A DNA stretch of 64,000 bases from Streptomyces sp. MH60 (GTDB lineage Bacteria; Actinomycetota; Actinomycetes; Streptomycetales; Streptomycetaceae): NCBI RefSeq assembly GCF_002939385.1, contig NZ_MULI01000024.1, positions 24,792 through 88,791 on the forward strand, given 5' to 3'. Made by a program: the position numbers and the translations under genes. The notes under the pieces are model-generated. The model searched no databases and had not been told where the DNA came from. It was given only the letters and a program-made list of their open reading frames with translations. This document shows positions 16,658-26,299 of this stretch, piece after piece; the stretch's first letter is position 1; each line of letters starts with the position of its first letter.

Positions 16658-19600
16658 ATGGCCGGCAGCACGGACATCGTCGGTGTGGTCGGTGTCGACG
16701 TCGTCCCCGTCGCGCCGATGCTCCACACCCGCCTGAAGGCGCTCGTCCTCCCCATCGCCACTAAGGTCGGGGAGGACGCGGGCGAGAAGATGGGCGACGC
16801 CATCTCTCGCAAGATCGTCGTATCCATCCCCGACGCCATTACGTCGGGTGGCAAGGCCGCGACTGTGGCAGCCACCCGCCAGGGCAACAACACGGGTGGC
16901 TCGTTCGCCCGCTCTCTCCGCGCAAAGTTGGAGCAAGCGTTCCGCTCCATGCCCAAACTCGACGTCAAGCTGAGTGATACCGGCGTCGACGCCGAACTTG
17001 CCCGGATCCGGGCCAAGCTGGAGCAGCTCTCCAACAAGCGCATCGGCATCGACATCGACGCCGAGACTGCCCGCGCCAAGGTGGAGGAGCTGGAGGCGGA
17101 ACTCCGTCGCCTGGGAGCCGCCCACCCCAACGTGGCCGTCCGCGTCGACACTGCCGCCGCACGTGCCGCCCTGGCAGCGTTCCGGGAAGAGGTCGACGCC
17201 GCTACGGCAGACCCCGCACGCATCCGGATCGAGACGGATGGTGCGCTAGGCGCCCGCATCCGTGCTGCGGTGCGGGAGGCAGAGGCGAGCCTCCCCAACA
17301 TCAACATCGACGCCGACACGTCGGAAGCGCAACGGGAGATAGCCGCCCTGCGTGCCCGCCTGACGGCGATGCGAGACCTGAAGATCGGCGTCGACATTGA
17401 CGCCGCTACAGCGCTTGCACAGGTTAACGAGGTTCAGGCCCGGCTTCGGGCGCTCTCCGCCCAGCGGGCCACGGTCGACGTCGACACGGGCCGTGCACGA
17501 GCCGCCATTACGAACCTGAACCTGATGATCGACCGTCTCCGCGGGCGGACGCCGACGGTAGACGTTCGAGTCGACGCAGCAGCAGCGGAGGCGCGTCTCG
17601 CAGCCGTCCAGCACCAGGTCAACGACCTGGACCGCGACGACGTCCGCATCCGCGTCCACGCCAACACCGCGCAGGCGCATGCCGCCCTGCTTCAACTCGC
17701 CATCGCCATCGGCCTCGTCACTGCCGCTCCGCTGCTTCCCATCGCAGCCGCCGGCATCGGAGCCATCGCATCGGCCGCCACTGTGGCAGCCGCTTCCGTC
17801 GGGGCGTTCGCCCTGGCGGCAATCCCTGCTATCAAGGGCGTCACCAGCGTCATTCAGGCGAAGACCGCCGCGGACAAGGAGTCGGCCTCAGCGTCGGACA
17901 ACTCTGCGGCAGCTAGCGTCCGGGCCGCTCAGCAAGCCCTTCAGATGGCGTCAGCACAGGAATCCCTAGCGTCCGCCCACCGCAACGCCGCGCGCTCCAT
18001 CGCTCAGGCCAACCGCCAGGTGGAGGACGCCGAACGAGCCCTGGGCCAGGCTGCCGCGCGTGCCATGCAGCAGCGCGAGCAAGCCGCGAAGGCCGTGGAG
18101 CGTGCGGAGCGGTCGCTCGTCGACGCCAATCGGGGCGTTGAGCAAGCAGAACGGTCCCTCGCCGACGCTCAGAGGGATGCCCAGCGGGCACAGCAGTCAC
18201 TCACCGACGCCCGTGCCGACGCCGCGCGGCAACTGTCCGACCTGAACGACCAACTGGAGCGCGGCTCACTCGATGAGCGTGACGCCACGCTCCGCGTCCA
18301 GGAGGCGCAGGAGGAACTCAACCGCGTACAGCGGGAGTACGACGCCGGCAAGGCCACGGACCTCCAGCTCCAGCGTGCCCAGCTTGCCTACGACCAATCG
18401 GTTCAGGCGGCAGAGCAGCAGAAGAAGGACTTCGCGCAGCTTCAGAAGGACGCGGAGGCGGCGAAGAAGGCCGGCGTCGACGGCAACGAGGACGTCAAGC
18501 GCGCAGCGGAAGCGCTCTCGGAAGCCCAGCAAGGCGTCGTAGACAAGACTCAGGCCGTTGCTGACGCTCAGGGCAACGTGCGCGACCAGGCGGAGGCCGT
18601 AGCCGACGCTCAGAAGGATGCCGCCAGGACGCAGGTTGAGTCAGCTCAAGCAGTCGCCGACGCACAGCGTGCGCTCTCGGACGCCGTCAGCGGTGTGGCT
18701 GACACTCAGGTCCAGGCTGCGGAGTCCATCGAGGCTGCGGAGCGCGGTGTCGAGTCGGCCCGGCTCTCGTCCATCGACACGACCGCGAAGGCGATCACGA
18801 AGGCGGACGAGTACCGCGAGGCACTCGCGAAGCTGACGCCTGAACAACGAGACCTGTACGACTCGATTGCCGGCCCTGACGGACTGATCCCCGCCTTCAA
18901 GGAGTGGTCCGCCTCCCTCCAGCCGGAGACGCTCCCGATCTTCACGCGGGGCGTCAACGGGGCGAAGAAGGCGCTGCCGGGCCTGACGCCACTCGTCAAG
19001 GGCGCGGCCGACGGCATTCAGACCCTCATGGACCGGGCCTCCGCGGACCTGAAGGGCGATCCATTCTGGAAGCGATTCCGTGACGGGATAGCCGACTCTG
19101 CAAAGCCAGCTATCGAGGGTCTCGGCGTCTCCTTCGGCAATGTCTTCAAGGGCATGGCGGGAATCCTCGAAGCATTCTTCCCCCACATGGACTCCATATC
19201 GGAGCGCATGCAGAAGATCACGAAGCGGTTCGCTGACTGGGGGACGAGCCTCAAGGGCTCCGAGGGGTTCGAGAAGTTCCTTGACTACGTCAAGGAGACG
19301 GCGCCACTGGCGTCGGAGGCTTTCGGGGATATAGCGGAAGCGCTACTTGGCCTTGGCAGCGCACTGAAGCCGTTCTCGAAGATCTTCCTCGAAACCCTGA
19401 GCAACGCGTCCGACGGAATCAGCTACGTGGCGGAGCATGCTCCGTGGGCTATCCAGCTTCTCTACGGCCTGTTCGTGGCCACAAAGCTATGGGCGCTCGC
19501 GATGGCCATGAGCCCCATCGGACGCGTCATCACCGGACTCGTCCTCCTTGCCCTGGGCGTCAAGTACGCCTGGGATCACTTCGAGTGGTTCCGTGACATC

Positions 19601-21850
19601 GTCAAGGGTGCCTGGGAGGGAATCCAGGTAGCAACGGACTTCGCATGGACCAAGGTTCTCAAGCCCGCCTTCGACGGAATATGGGGCGGGCTGAAGTGGG
19701 TCGGCGACAAGGCCATGTGGCTCTGGCAGGAAGTGTTCAAGCCTGTCTGGGACGGCATCGTCTTCGCCGCGAAGCTCGCCTTCGCTATCATCGTGACGGC
19801 CGTCCTGACGCCCATCTGGCTGGCGATTCAGCTCGTCGGAGCGATCGCCATGTGGTTGTGGACTGATTGCTTCAAGCCGTCGTGGGACAATATTTCCGCC
19901 GCGTCGACGCTGCTGTGGGAGACCGTCCTTCAGCCGTTCTTCAAGTCCATCTGGGACGGTGTCCAGTGGGTCGGCGACAAGTTCGTCTGGCTCTACGACC
20001 ACGCTATAAAGCCGTCAGCCGATTGGATTGCCGAAAAGGCGAAGTGGCTCTGGGAGCACGCCCTTCAACCCGCTTTTCAGTGGATCTGGGATGGCGTCCA
20101 ATGGGTCGGCGAAAAATTCCAGTGGCTCTACAACCACAGCGTGAAGCCGATCGCCGACTGGATAGCCGAAAAGACAGATTGGCTGTGGGACAAGGGACTC
20201 AGCCCGGCCTTCGAGACGATCAAGGATGGCGTCGCCCTTGTCGGTGACGCGTTCGAGGCGGCGAAGAAGGCTATCGGAGTCGCCTGGGACAAGATCAAGG
20301 ACATCGCCAAGGGGCCCGTAAACTTCATCATCGAATGGGTTTACACGAAGGGCATCAAGGCGGTATGGGACAAGGTGGCGGACTTCGTCCATCTTGACCA
20401 CCTACCCCCGGGCCCTAAGCTCCTCGAAGCCGGCGGAACCGTCGGAAGCGGCTGGGGCGTAGCAGTCCCGATGAAGGTCAACAAGCCGACGGCCATTGTC
20501 GGTGAAGGCGACCCGCGGTACCCCGAATTCGTAATTCCGACGGACCCGAAGTACCGATCCCGTGCTCTCGCTCTGCATCAGCAAGCGGGAACTCAGCTCC
20601 TCGAAGACGGCGGCATCATCGGCGGTGCCTGGGACTGGACGAAGGACAAGGTCTCCGACGTCGTCGGCAAGGGCATCGACTGGGCTAAGACGGCAGCAGA
20701 TCTCATGCTCAACCCGTCGAAGGTCTGGAACACCCTGACGAAGCCGATCCTGTCCAAGGTCACCGATGGTGTCGGCGATTCCAAGATGGGCAAGGCCATC
20801 GGGAAGATCCCCGGGAAGATGGTCGGAGGTCTGAAGGACAAGATCGTCGATGCCGTGTCTGCTCTGACCTCTGAAACCGGGGGATGGGGCGGCGAGTGGC
20901 AGAAGCCCGTGAACGCTGGCATCGGCACGAAGTTCGGTGTCCCGGGCTCGATGTGGTCCTCCGGCTATCACACCGGTCTGGACTTCCCCGCAGCAACGGG
21001 AACGCCCGTCAAGGCCGTGGCCAACGGCCGCGTGTCTCTCGCGACGTCAGGCGGCCCCTACGGAAAGCACGTGATCATCGATCACGGGGGCGGTCTCCAG
21101 TCGCTCTACGCGCACATGTCGCGTCTGCGTACTACGGTGCCGAAGAGCGTCAACGGCGGCAGCCGTATCGGTGACGTCGGCGCCACCGGCAACACCACCG
21201 GCCCGCACCTCCACTTGGAGGCAAGGCTGAACGGCAAGGCCGTCGACCCCATGAAGTACTTGAGTGGAGGCGGAGGGTTCGACGCCAAGGCGCAGGGAGC
21301 TGCACAGAGCTACGCGAAGAGCATCCTCTCCAACTACGGCTGGGGCTCGTCGCAGTTCGGCCCCCTGAAGAAGCTGTGGCAGGGCGAATCCAACTGGCGC
21401 TGGAACGCCAAGAATCCCAGCTCTGGTGCCTACGGCATCCCACAGGCACTTCCCGCGAGCAAGATGGCGTCGGCCGGCGCGGACTGGCTGACGAACTACA
21501 AGACACAGGTCAGGTGGGGGCTGGGGTACATCAAGGGACGCCCCGACTACGGCTCCCCGTCGGCTGCCTACTCCAAGTGGCTCGCTAGGTCACCGCACTG
21601 GTACGACGACGGCGGCTACCTCCAGCCGGGCCTTTCCCTCGTCGCCAACGGCACGGGACGGCCTGAGCCCGTCTTCACCGGTTCCCAGTGGAACGACATC
21701 CGTGCCGCGAAGAGCGGCGGGACGCCGAACGTCGTCGTGCACGCACAGACGTTCCTCGGTGACCGCGAGATCACCGACATCGTCCGAACGGAGATCAACG
21801 TTTACGACTCCGAAACCGCAACCGATCTCGACAACGGAAGGTGGGCCTGA
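16658..21850 (+). CDS. Tape measure protein with M23 peptidase and transglycosylase domains
   Basis: The 1730-residue protein sets tail length. Residues 60-340 are repeated D-I-D-A-E-T-type coiled segments. A hydrophobic stretch (about 345-395) could insert in the membrane. Residues 400-740 are a long Ala/Gln/Glu coiled coil. Trp-rich repeats (about 980-1230) carry recurring W-D-G-V-Q-W-V-G. A LytM/M23 domain follows (H-T-G-L-D near 1437, H-L-H-L-E near 1516), then an SLT-like lysozyme fold (Q-G-E-S-N-W-R-W with Y-G-I-P-Q-A, 1555-1650). The two muralytic domains cut peptide and glycan bonds during DNA entry. Confidence 0.95.
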   Translation: MAGSTDIVGVVGVDVVPVAPMLHTRLKALVLPIATKVGEDAGEKMGDAISRKIVVSIPDAITSGGKAATVAATRQGNNTGGSFARSLRAKLEQAFRSMPKLDVKLSDTGVDAELARIRAKLEQLSNKRIGIDIDAETARAKVEELEAELRRLGAAHPNVAVRVDTAAARAALAAFREEVDAATADPARIRIETDGALGARIRAAVREAEASLPNINIDADTSEAQREIAALRARLTAMRDLKIGVDIDAATALAQVNEVQARLRALSAQRATVDVDTGRARAAITNLNLMIDRLRGRTPTVDVRVDAAAAEARLAAVQHQVNDLDRDDVRIRVHANTAQAHAALLQLAIAIGLVTAAPLLPIAAAGIGAIASAATVAAASVGAFALAAIPAIKGVTSVIQAKTAADKESASASDNSAAASVRAAQQALQMASAQESLASAHRNAARSIAQANRQVEDAERALGQAAARAMQQREQAAKAVERAERSLVDANRGVEQAERSLADAQRDAQRAQQSLTDARADAARQLSDLNDQLERGSLDERDATLRVQEAQEELNRVQREYDAGKATDLQLQRAQLAYDQSVQAAEQQKKDFAQLQKDAEAAKKAGVDGNEDVKRAAEALSEAQQGVVDKTQAVADAQGNVRDQAEAVADAQKDAARTQVESAQAVADAQRALSDAVSGVADTQVQAAESIEAAERGVESARLSSIDTTAKAITKADEYREALAKLTPEQRDLYDSIAGPDGLIPAFKEWSASLQPETLPIFTRGVNGAKKALPGLTPLVKGAADGIQTLMDRASADLKGDPFWKRFRDGIADSAKPAIEGLGVSFGNVFKGMAGILEAFFPHMDSISERMQKITKRFADWGTSLKGSEGFEKFLDYVKETAPLASEAFGDIAEALLGLGSALKPFSKIFLETLSNASDGISYVAEHAPWAIQLLYGLFVATKLWALAMAMSPIGRVITGLVLLALGVKYAWDHFEWFRDIVKGAWEGIQVATDFAWTKVLKPAFDGIWGGLKWVGDKAMWLWQEVFKPVWDGIVFAAKLAFAIIVTAVLTPIWLAIQLVGAIAMWLWTDCFKPSWDNISAASTLLWETVLQPFFKSIWDGVQWVGDKFVWLYDHAIKPSADWIAEKAKWLWEHALQPAFQWIWDGVQWVGEKFQWLYNHSVKPIADWIAEKTDWLWDKGLSPAFETIKDGVALVGDAFEAAKKAIGVAWDKIKDIAKGPVNFIIEWVYTKGIKAVWDKVADFVHLDHLPPGPKLLEAGGTVGSGWGVAVPMKVNKPTAIVGEGDPRYPEFVIPTDPKYRSRALALHQQAGTQLLEDGGIIGGAWDWTKDKVSDVVGKGIDWAKTAADLMLNPSKVWNTLTKPILSKVTDGVGDSKMGKAIGKIPGKMVGGLKDKIVDAVSALTSETGGWGGEWQKPVNAGIGTKFGVPGSMWSSGYHTGLDFPAATGTPVKAVANGRVSLATSGGPYGKHVIIDHGGGLQSLYAHMSRLRTTVPKSVNGGSRIGDVGATGNTTGPHLHLEARLNGKAVDPMKYLSGGGGFDAKAQGAAQSYAKSILSNYGWGSSQFGPLKKLWQGESNWRWNAKNPSSGAYGIPQALPASKMASAGADWLTNYKTQVRWGLGYIKGRPDYGSPSAAYSKWLARSPHWYDDGGYLQPGLSLVANGTGRPEPVFTGSQWNDIRAAKSGGTPNVVVHAQTFLGDREITDIVRTEINVYDSETATDLDNGRWA

Positions 21851-21851
21851 T

Positions 21852-22007
21852 ATGGCCGACGAGACTCCCGAAGTGCCGACGGAGCCGGTAGAGCCACCGG
21901 TCACCGTGGAGGTCCCGCCCATCATGGACTGGGGCACCGTTCCGGCGGACCCGCCCGCAGAGCCTCTCCCGTACACCCCGGGTGAGCGGGGGGCTGAAGG
22001 CGGATGA
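21852..22007 (+). CDS. Short Pro/Glu-rich tail-region protein
   Basis: The 51-residue acidic product has P-E-V-P-T-E-P-V-E-P-P-V repeats and no folded domain. It starts 1 base after the tape measure stop, and its end overlaps the next start, so it is co-translated with the tail-tip genes. Family unknown. Confidence 0.6.
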   Translation: MADETPEVPTEPVEPPVTVEVPPIMDWGTVPADPPAEPLPYTPGERGAEGG

Positions 22008-24226
22008 GCGTCCCCACCAACCTCCTCAGCGCGAATGTGGAGTCGGTGGAGACGGACACGAGCGGGTGGACTGCGGGGGCTAACACCAGCCTCTTCAAGT
22101 CCACCCGCTTCTACGCGGGCGCTGCGTCCTTGGGGCTGCAAGCGTCCACGGCCGGCACTGTGACGGCGACGACGGCATCCCGCGTCGCCGTCACGGCGGG
22201 CACCGTCTACCAGGCATACGCCTACTTCGTGAACCTCGTCGCGATAGCGGGCCGGACGTCGACCGTCAGAGTTAGTTGGTACTCCGCTCCGACCGGCGGG
22301 ACGGCGATATCAACGTCCACCAGCACCGCCACGACGTTGACCACTACGACGGACTGGAACACTCCTCCGCCGCAGATCACAGCTGCCGCTCCCGCAGGAG
22401 CCACCCACGCCGCCATCACCGTAACGGTCACCGGTCTGGGCTCCGGCGCTCAGGTGGCAGTCGACCGCATCACCTTCGGGCTTCCGAACAACAACCAGAC
22501 CTTCAACCTGATGCCCTACACGGCGTCGAGTGTGGAGGGGGACGCATCGGAGTGGTCGGCGCTGGAAAACGCCACCATCAGCCGACAGTCGACGTTCGCC
22601 TTCGAAGGCTGGTACAGCCTCGTCCTGACGTCGCAGGCACCCGGCGTGGTTCGCGTTGCCGGCCCAGCAGTCCCGGTAACTCCGGGCGTCACTTACATGG
22701 CACAGATGGTGGCACGGAACGCGAGCCCACCCATGCAAACCGCCGTCTACTGGTACGACGGCTCAGGGTCACAGATCTCCACCACCACTGGCATTCCGTG
22801 GACGCTGAGCGGCTCGTCCTGGACGGTGTGCAACACGGTGGGCATCGCGCCCGATGGGGCGGCGACTGCCCGCTTCGCGCTGACGCCCACCGCCACGGTC
22901 GCAGGGCAGGCGTGGGCGTGCGACGTAATGCGTTTCCTCGAACTGACGGCCGCCATCGTCCCCGGGAACCTTGTTCCCTACGCCCAGAGCGACGTAGACG
23001 CAGGCATCGTCGGCTGGTCGGTGACCGGCGGATCCCTGGCACTTAGCACCGACTACGTCTACAACGGCGACTACGCAGTCAAAGTGACGGCAGACGGCGG
23101 AGACTTGACTGTCGCCCTCAACGTCACGCCTGTGTCCCCGATCATCCCCGGGCAGTCCTACCAACTTCGGTTTCCGACACGCTCGCCGGGGGCGGCACTC
23201 CCCTTTACAACCCGTGTTGAGTGGCTCGACGTCAACGGGGCCGTCCTGCGGGACCGCTGGCAACCGTGGGTCATCACGGGCGGCTCCAGTACCGGTTGGT
23301 ACACCGGACCGTCGGGTGACATCGCGCCGGAAGGTGCGGTCTCCCTCCGCATTTCCGTAAGCCTCACCGACGTGCCCGCGGGCCACACCTTCTACATGGA
23401 CCGTATCCAGGTAACCCCTGGGGGGCTCACTGTCCAGGCCACTGAGGCGCCGGGAGGAGGAGCCGCTCTCGTCGTCAACGGGCTGTCCTCAGGCGGTCCG
23501 ACCTGGAAGTGGTCTCTCGTCCGCCTCGACGGAGAGGGAGGAAGCGCTCCGGTCCGCGGCTGGTCCGAAGACCTGATCAACCAGACCGTAATCGGCGACC
23601 TGGCGGTCATCACGGACTACGAAGCACCCCTTGGGGTGCCCGTCTCGTGGCGCGTCACCATCACCTCCGACACCAACACCTCGTGGCGGTCGTACACCTC
23701 CGACATTCTGATCCTGCCGGCGGAGGACACCGACGTCTGGCTCAAGGACCCCGGCCTCCCACAGCGAAGTGTCCGGGTGACTGTCGGTACCCCCATGCCC
23801 TCGTGGCGCACGACGGCACGGCAGGGAGTAAACACGGTTCACGGCCGACGACTCCCCGTCGTCCTCAGCGACGTGCGAGGCGGCAAGACGGGCGACCTGA
23901 CTGTCGTCACAGAGACGACGGAAGAGAAGGCAGCGCTCGAATGGGTCCTAAGCGCCGGGAATGTGCTCCTTCTCCAGTGGCCACCTGGCTGGGGCGAGGC
24001 CGACATGTACGTCTCCGTCGGTGACGTCAGTGCCGCGCCCATGGCCGATTATGCCGAGTTCCACGACCGCACTTGGACTCTGCCGCTCACGGAGACAGAG
24101 CGACCCATCGGCGGCGTCGTGGGCAGCGCCGACCGGACGTGGCAGACCGTCAAGGACAGCGGCGCAACCTGGGCTGACGTGCTCTTCGGCAAGGCGTCCT
24201 GGCTCGACATCTACACGGGAGCGTGA
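22004..24226 (+). CDS. Minor tail protein with repeated carbohydrate-binding-like domains
   Basis: The 740-residue protein contains three or four repeats of about 150 residues, each opening with N-L-[L/M/V]-P-Y or N-L-L-S-A and containing W-[S/T] and F-Y-x-D-R-I/V-x-V-D-R-I-type strands. This is the jelly-roll pattern of CBM-like modules. A C-terminal region follows that resembles distal-tail domains. It sits just after the tape measure, the distal-tail position. It probably caps the tail tube and binds host cell-wall sugars. Confidence 0.75.
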   Translation: MSVPTNLLSANVESVETDTSGWTAGANTSLFKSTRFYAGAASLGLQASTAGTVTATTASRVAVTAGTVYQAYAYFVNLVAIAGRTSTVRVSWYSAPTGGTAISTSTSTATTLTTTTDWNTPPPQITAAAPAGATHAAITVTVTGLGSGAQVAVDRITFGLPNNNQTFNLMPYTASSVEGDASEWSALENATISRQSTFAFEGWYSLVLTSQAPGVVRVAGPAVPVTPGVTYMAQMVARNASPPMQTAVYWYDGSGSQISTTTGIPWTLSGSSWTVCNTVGIAPDGAATARFALTPTATVAGQAWACDVMRFLELTAAIVPGNLVPYAQSDVDAGIVGWSVTGGSLALSTDYVYNGDYAVKVTADGGDLTVALNVTPVSPIIPGQSYQLRFPTRSPGAALPFTTRVEWLDVNGAVLRDRWQPWVITGGSSTGWYTGPSGDIAPEGAVSLRISVSLTDVPAGHTFYMDRIQVTPGGLTVQATEAPGGGAALVVNGLSSGGPTWKWSLVRLDGEGGSAPVRGWSEDLINQTVIGDLAVITDYEAPLGVPVSWRVTITSDTNTSWRSYTSDILILPAEDTDVWLKDPGLPQRSVRVTVGTPMPSWRTTARQGVNTVHGRRLPVVLSDVRGGKTGDLTVVTETTEEKAALEWVLSAGNVLLLQWPPGWGEADMYVSVGDVSAAPMADYAEFHDRTWTLPLTETERPIGGVVGSADRTWQTVKDSGATWADVLFGKASWLDIYTGA

Positions 24227-24233
24227 GGCACTG

Positions 24234-25343
24234 ATGTACCCCGCCAGTTCGACGTTCCTCCGGACCCTGGCGACGTCACACGTCGTGGTCGCCAGGGTCG
24301 ACGCCTACTACGCCGGCCAACTCGTCCAGTCGGACATCCCCTTCGGGTCTGGAACCGTAACCGTCGACCGGGCAAGCAAAAACCGACGGAAGCTCTCGCT
24401 GACGATCCCGGACCCGAAGCTCCTGCCGTGGGGCGAAACCGACCTCCTCGCGCCGTACGGGCAGCAGCTCGTCGTGTCCCGCGGAATTCGCTACACGAAT
24501 GGCGACGAGGAATGGGTCCCTCTCGGAACATTCCGCATCGACGCCCCGTCCGGCGACGTCCACTTCGGCCCCATCACCGTGACGGGGACGTCGCTGGAGT
24601 CCTCCATCATCGACGACAAGTTCCAGTCCCCCGTCACCACAGGCGGATTGGGCGGCTGCGTCGACGCAATGACGACGCTCATTCGACAGACACTCCCCAA
24701 CGCTGCCGTCGCCAACTTGACGGCTGGCAACCGTAATCCGGTTCTCGCCGTTGCGATGTGGGACGCCGGAAACGATCGTTGGGACGCCATCACGCAAATC
24801 GCTCGCGCGATGAACGCGGAGATCTATGTCGACGCCCTGAACCGGTTCGTGATTGCGGACCTGCCCGACGTAGTAAACGGCCCCGTTGCATGGGACATCG
24901 CGGAGGGAGAAGGCGGAACGCTCATATCAGCCGCGCGTTCTGTCTCACGAACGGGCGTTTACAACGCCGTTGTGGCGTCGGGCGAGAACTCGGCGTCGGG
25001 AGCGGCTCCGGTAAGCGGCTTTGCCAGAGACACCGACCCAACGAGTCCCACAAGATGGGGCGGCCCATTCGGGAAGGTCACGAAATTCATTTCGTCCGCC
25101 CTGTGGATCACAGCGGGAGCCTGTCAGAATGCCGCGAATTTCGCGCTGTACGACGCCATAGCGCCGAACGTGGAGACGTCCCTCGACACGCTCCCAAACC
25201 CCGCACTGGAGGGCAACGACATTATCCGGCTCTCTACCGCAGGCCGTAAGGAGCGTTTCCTCGTGCAGTCCTTGTCCATCCCCCTGACGGCCGACGGCGA
25301 CTTCTCCATCACGCTCCGCGGGGGGAAGGAGGAGGCGGCGTGA
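24234..25343 (+). CDS. Minor tail protein (DUF5047-like, tail tip)
   Basis: The 369-residue protein begins M-Y-P-A-S-S-T-F-L-R-T-L. It contains P-F-G-S-G-T-V-T-V-D-R, W-V-P-L-G-T-F-R-I-D and a C-terminal I-P-L-T-A-D-G-D-F. This is the common actinophage DUF5047 tail-hub organisation, with gp27-like beta domains. Order after the distal-tail protein supports a baseplate-hub role. Confidence 0.8.
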   Translation: MYPASSTFLRTLATSHVVVARVDAYYAGQLVQSDIPFGSGTVTVDRASKNRRKLSLTIPDPKLLPWGETDLLAPYGQQLVVSRGIRYTNGDEEWVPLGTFRIDAPSGDVHFGPITVTGTSLESSIIDDKFQSPVTTGGLGGCVDAMTTLIRQTLPNAAVANLTAGNRNPVLAVAMWDAGNDRWDAITQIARAMNAEIYVDALNRFVIADLPDVVNGPVAWDIAEGEGGTLISAARSVSRTGVYNAVVASGENSASGAAPVSGFARDTDPTSPTRWGGPFGKVTKFISSALWITAGACQNAANFALYDAIAPNVETSLDTLPNPALEGNDIIRLSTAGRKERFLVQSLSIPLTADGDFSITLRGGKEEAA

Positions 25344-25594
25344 GGCTCTCCGCACAGCTCAGAGACGCAGTTCAGCGCCTCGTAGTCCAGACCGTCGAGC
25401 AGCGTGCCGCCTCGTGGTTCCTGGCCAAGGTGACCGTCGTCAACGCCAACGGGACCCTCGACATAGACACCGCCCGCGGCCCTGTAACAGGCGTTCGCCG
25501 GCTGAAGTCCTATTCCGCCCCGGCGGTCAACGACGTCGTCAAGGTGTCGCGCAATTCCGACGGCAATTGGGTCGTCGATGGCGCCCTTGCCTGA
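25340..25594 (+). CDS. Small tail-tip protein (OB-like)
   Basis: The 84-residue product starts at a GTG overlapping the previous stop. It has a helix followed by strands V-T-V-V-N-A-N-G-T-L-D-I and N-D-V-V-K-V-S, suggesting a small OB-like barrel as in hub-associated proteins. Function is inferred from position. Confidence 0.65.
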   Translation: MRLSAQLRDAVQRLVVQTVEQRAASWFLAKVTVVNANGTLDIDTARGPVTGVRRLKSYSAPAVNDVVKVSRNSDGNWVVDGALA

Positions 25595-25629
25595 CCTACC
25601 TGTAAAGCGCTGGAGGAGGCGCCACACTC

Positions 25630-26235
25630 ATGCCCCGAAATGACTCCTACGCTCAGGGGGTCCAGTACCCGATCCTGGGCGACGCACCGGATATCGAAGA
25701 GGCTTTCAAGCCCGTAGTCGACGGCATCGTGCCGAAGACCGTCATGCGTTTCGCCAACGCCAACGCGCGTTCGGCGGCGTTGACGGGTGCCACAAAGCCC
25801 GTTCCCGGAATGATCACCTACCTAATCGCGGAGGATCGATGGGACAGGCGAGACGGCGACAACGTTTGGCGTCCGTTGAGCCCCGGGCCGTGGAAGCCTT
25901 TTACGTTCGTGTCGAGTTACTCGGCAAGTTCGGGTGGACCGGCCTATCGCATCGTGAACAACACCGTCGAACTACGCGGGACGTTCCAGAAGACAAGCGG
26001 CGGGCTCTTCATCACGAATGACGAAACAAAGTTCGCAACGCTCCCAACGGAGGCGCGGCCGACGGGGGGATGGCGGTACTTCACCGTCGCCACGAACCTG
26101 CACCAGGTGACCGCGACGACCTACCACTCCGCCCGCCTCTCGGTAGGTACTGACGGGTCGATGAACTTCGCCTGCCAACTCAACTCAAAGACGCAGTGGA
26201 TATCCCTCGACGGAGTCCGCTTCAGCATCGACTAA
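25630..26235 (+). CDS. Minor tail / fibre protein
   Basis: The 201-residue protein has an N-terminal anchor (Y-P-I-L-G-D-A-P-D-I-E-E-A-F) and a C-terminal beta sandwich ending F-S-I-D. This is common in actinophage tail-tip appendages. It is the last gene before a rho-independent-type terminator. Confidence 0.7.
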   Translation: MPRNDSYAQGVQYPILGDAPDIEEAFKPVVDGIVPKTVMRFANANARSAALTGATKPVPGMITYLIAEDRWDRRDGDNVWRPLSPGPWKPFTFVSSYSASSGGPAYRIVNNTVELRGTFQKTSGGLFITNDETKFATLPTEARPTGGWRYFTVATNLHQVTATTYHSARLSVGTDGSMNFACQLNSKTQWISLDGVRFSID

Positions 26236-26253
26236 CCGCAGCACACCGACGAA

Positions 26254-26276
26254 GCCCCGCAGCGACGGGGCGCTTT
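26254..26276 (+). terminator. Intrinsic terminator ending the tail operon
   Basis: GCCCCG (26254-26259), loop cagcga, CGGGGC (26266-26271), then GCTTTT. Confidence 0.85.
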
Positions 26277-26299
26277 TCATGCCCTGGAGAGGACTGCAC

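Noticed and set aside
16540..17397. Long minus-strand open frame (285 codons) opposite the tape measure
   Set aside because: Composition is Ser/Arg/Ala-rich, as expected for the antisense of a GC-rich coding frame. There is no ribosome-binding site, and the plus-strand tape measure is secure.
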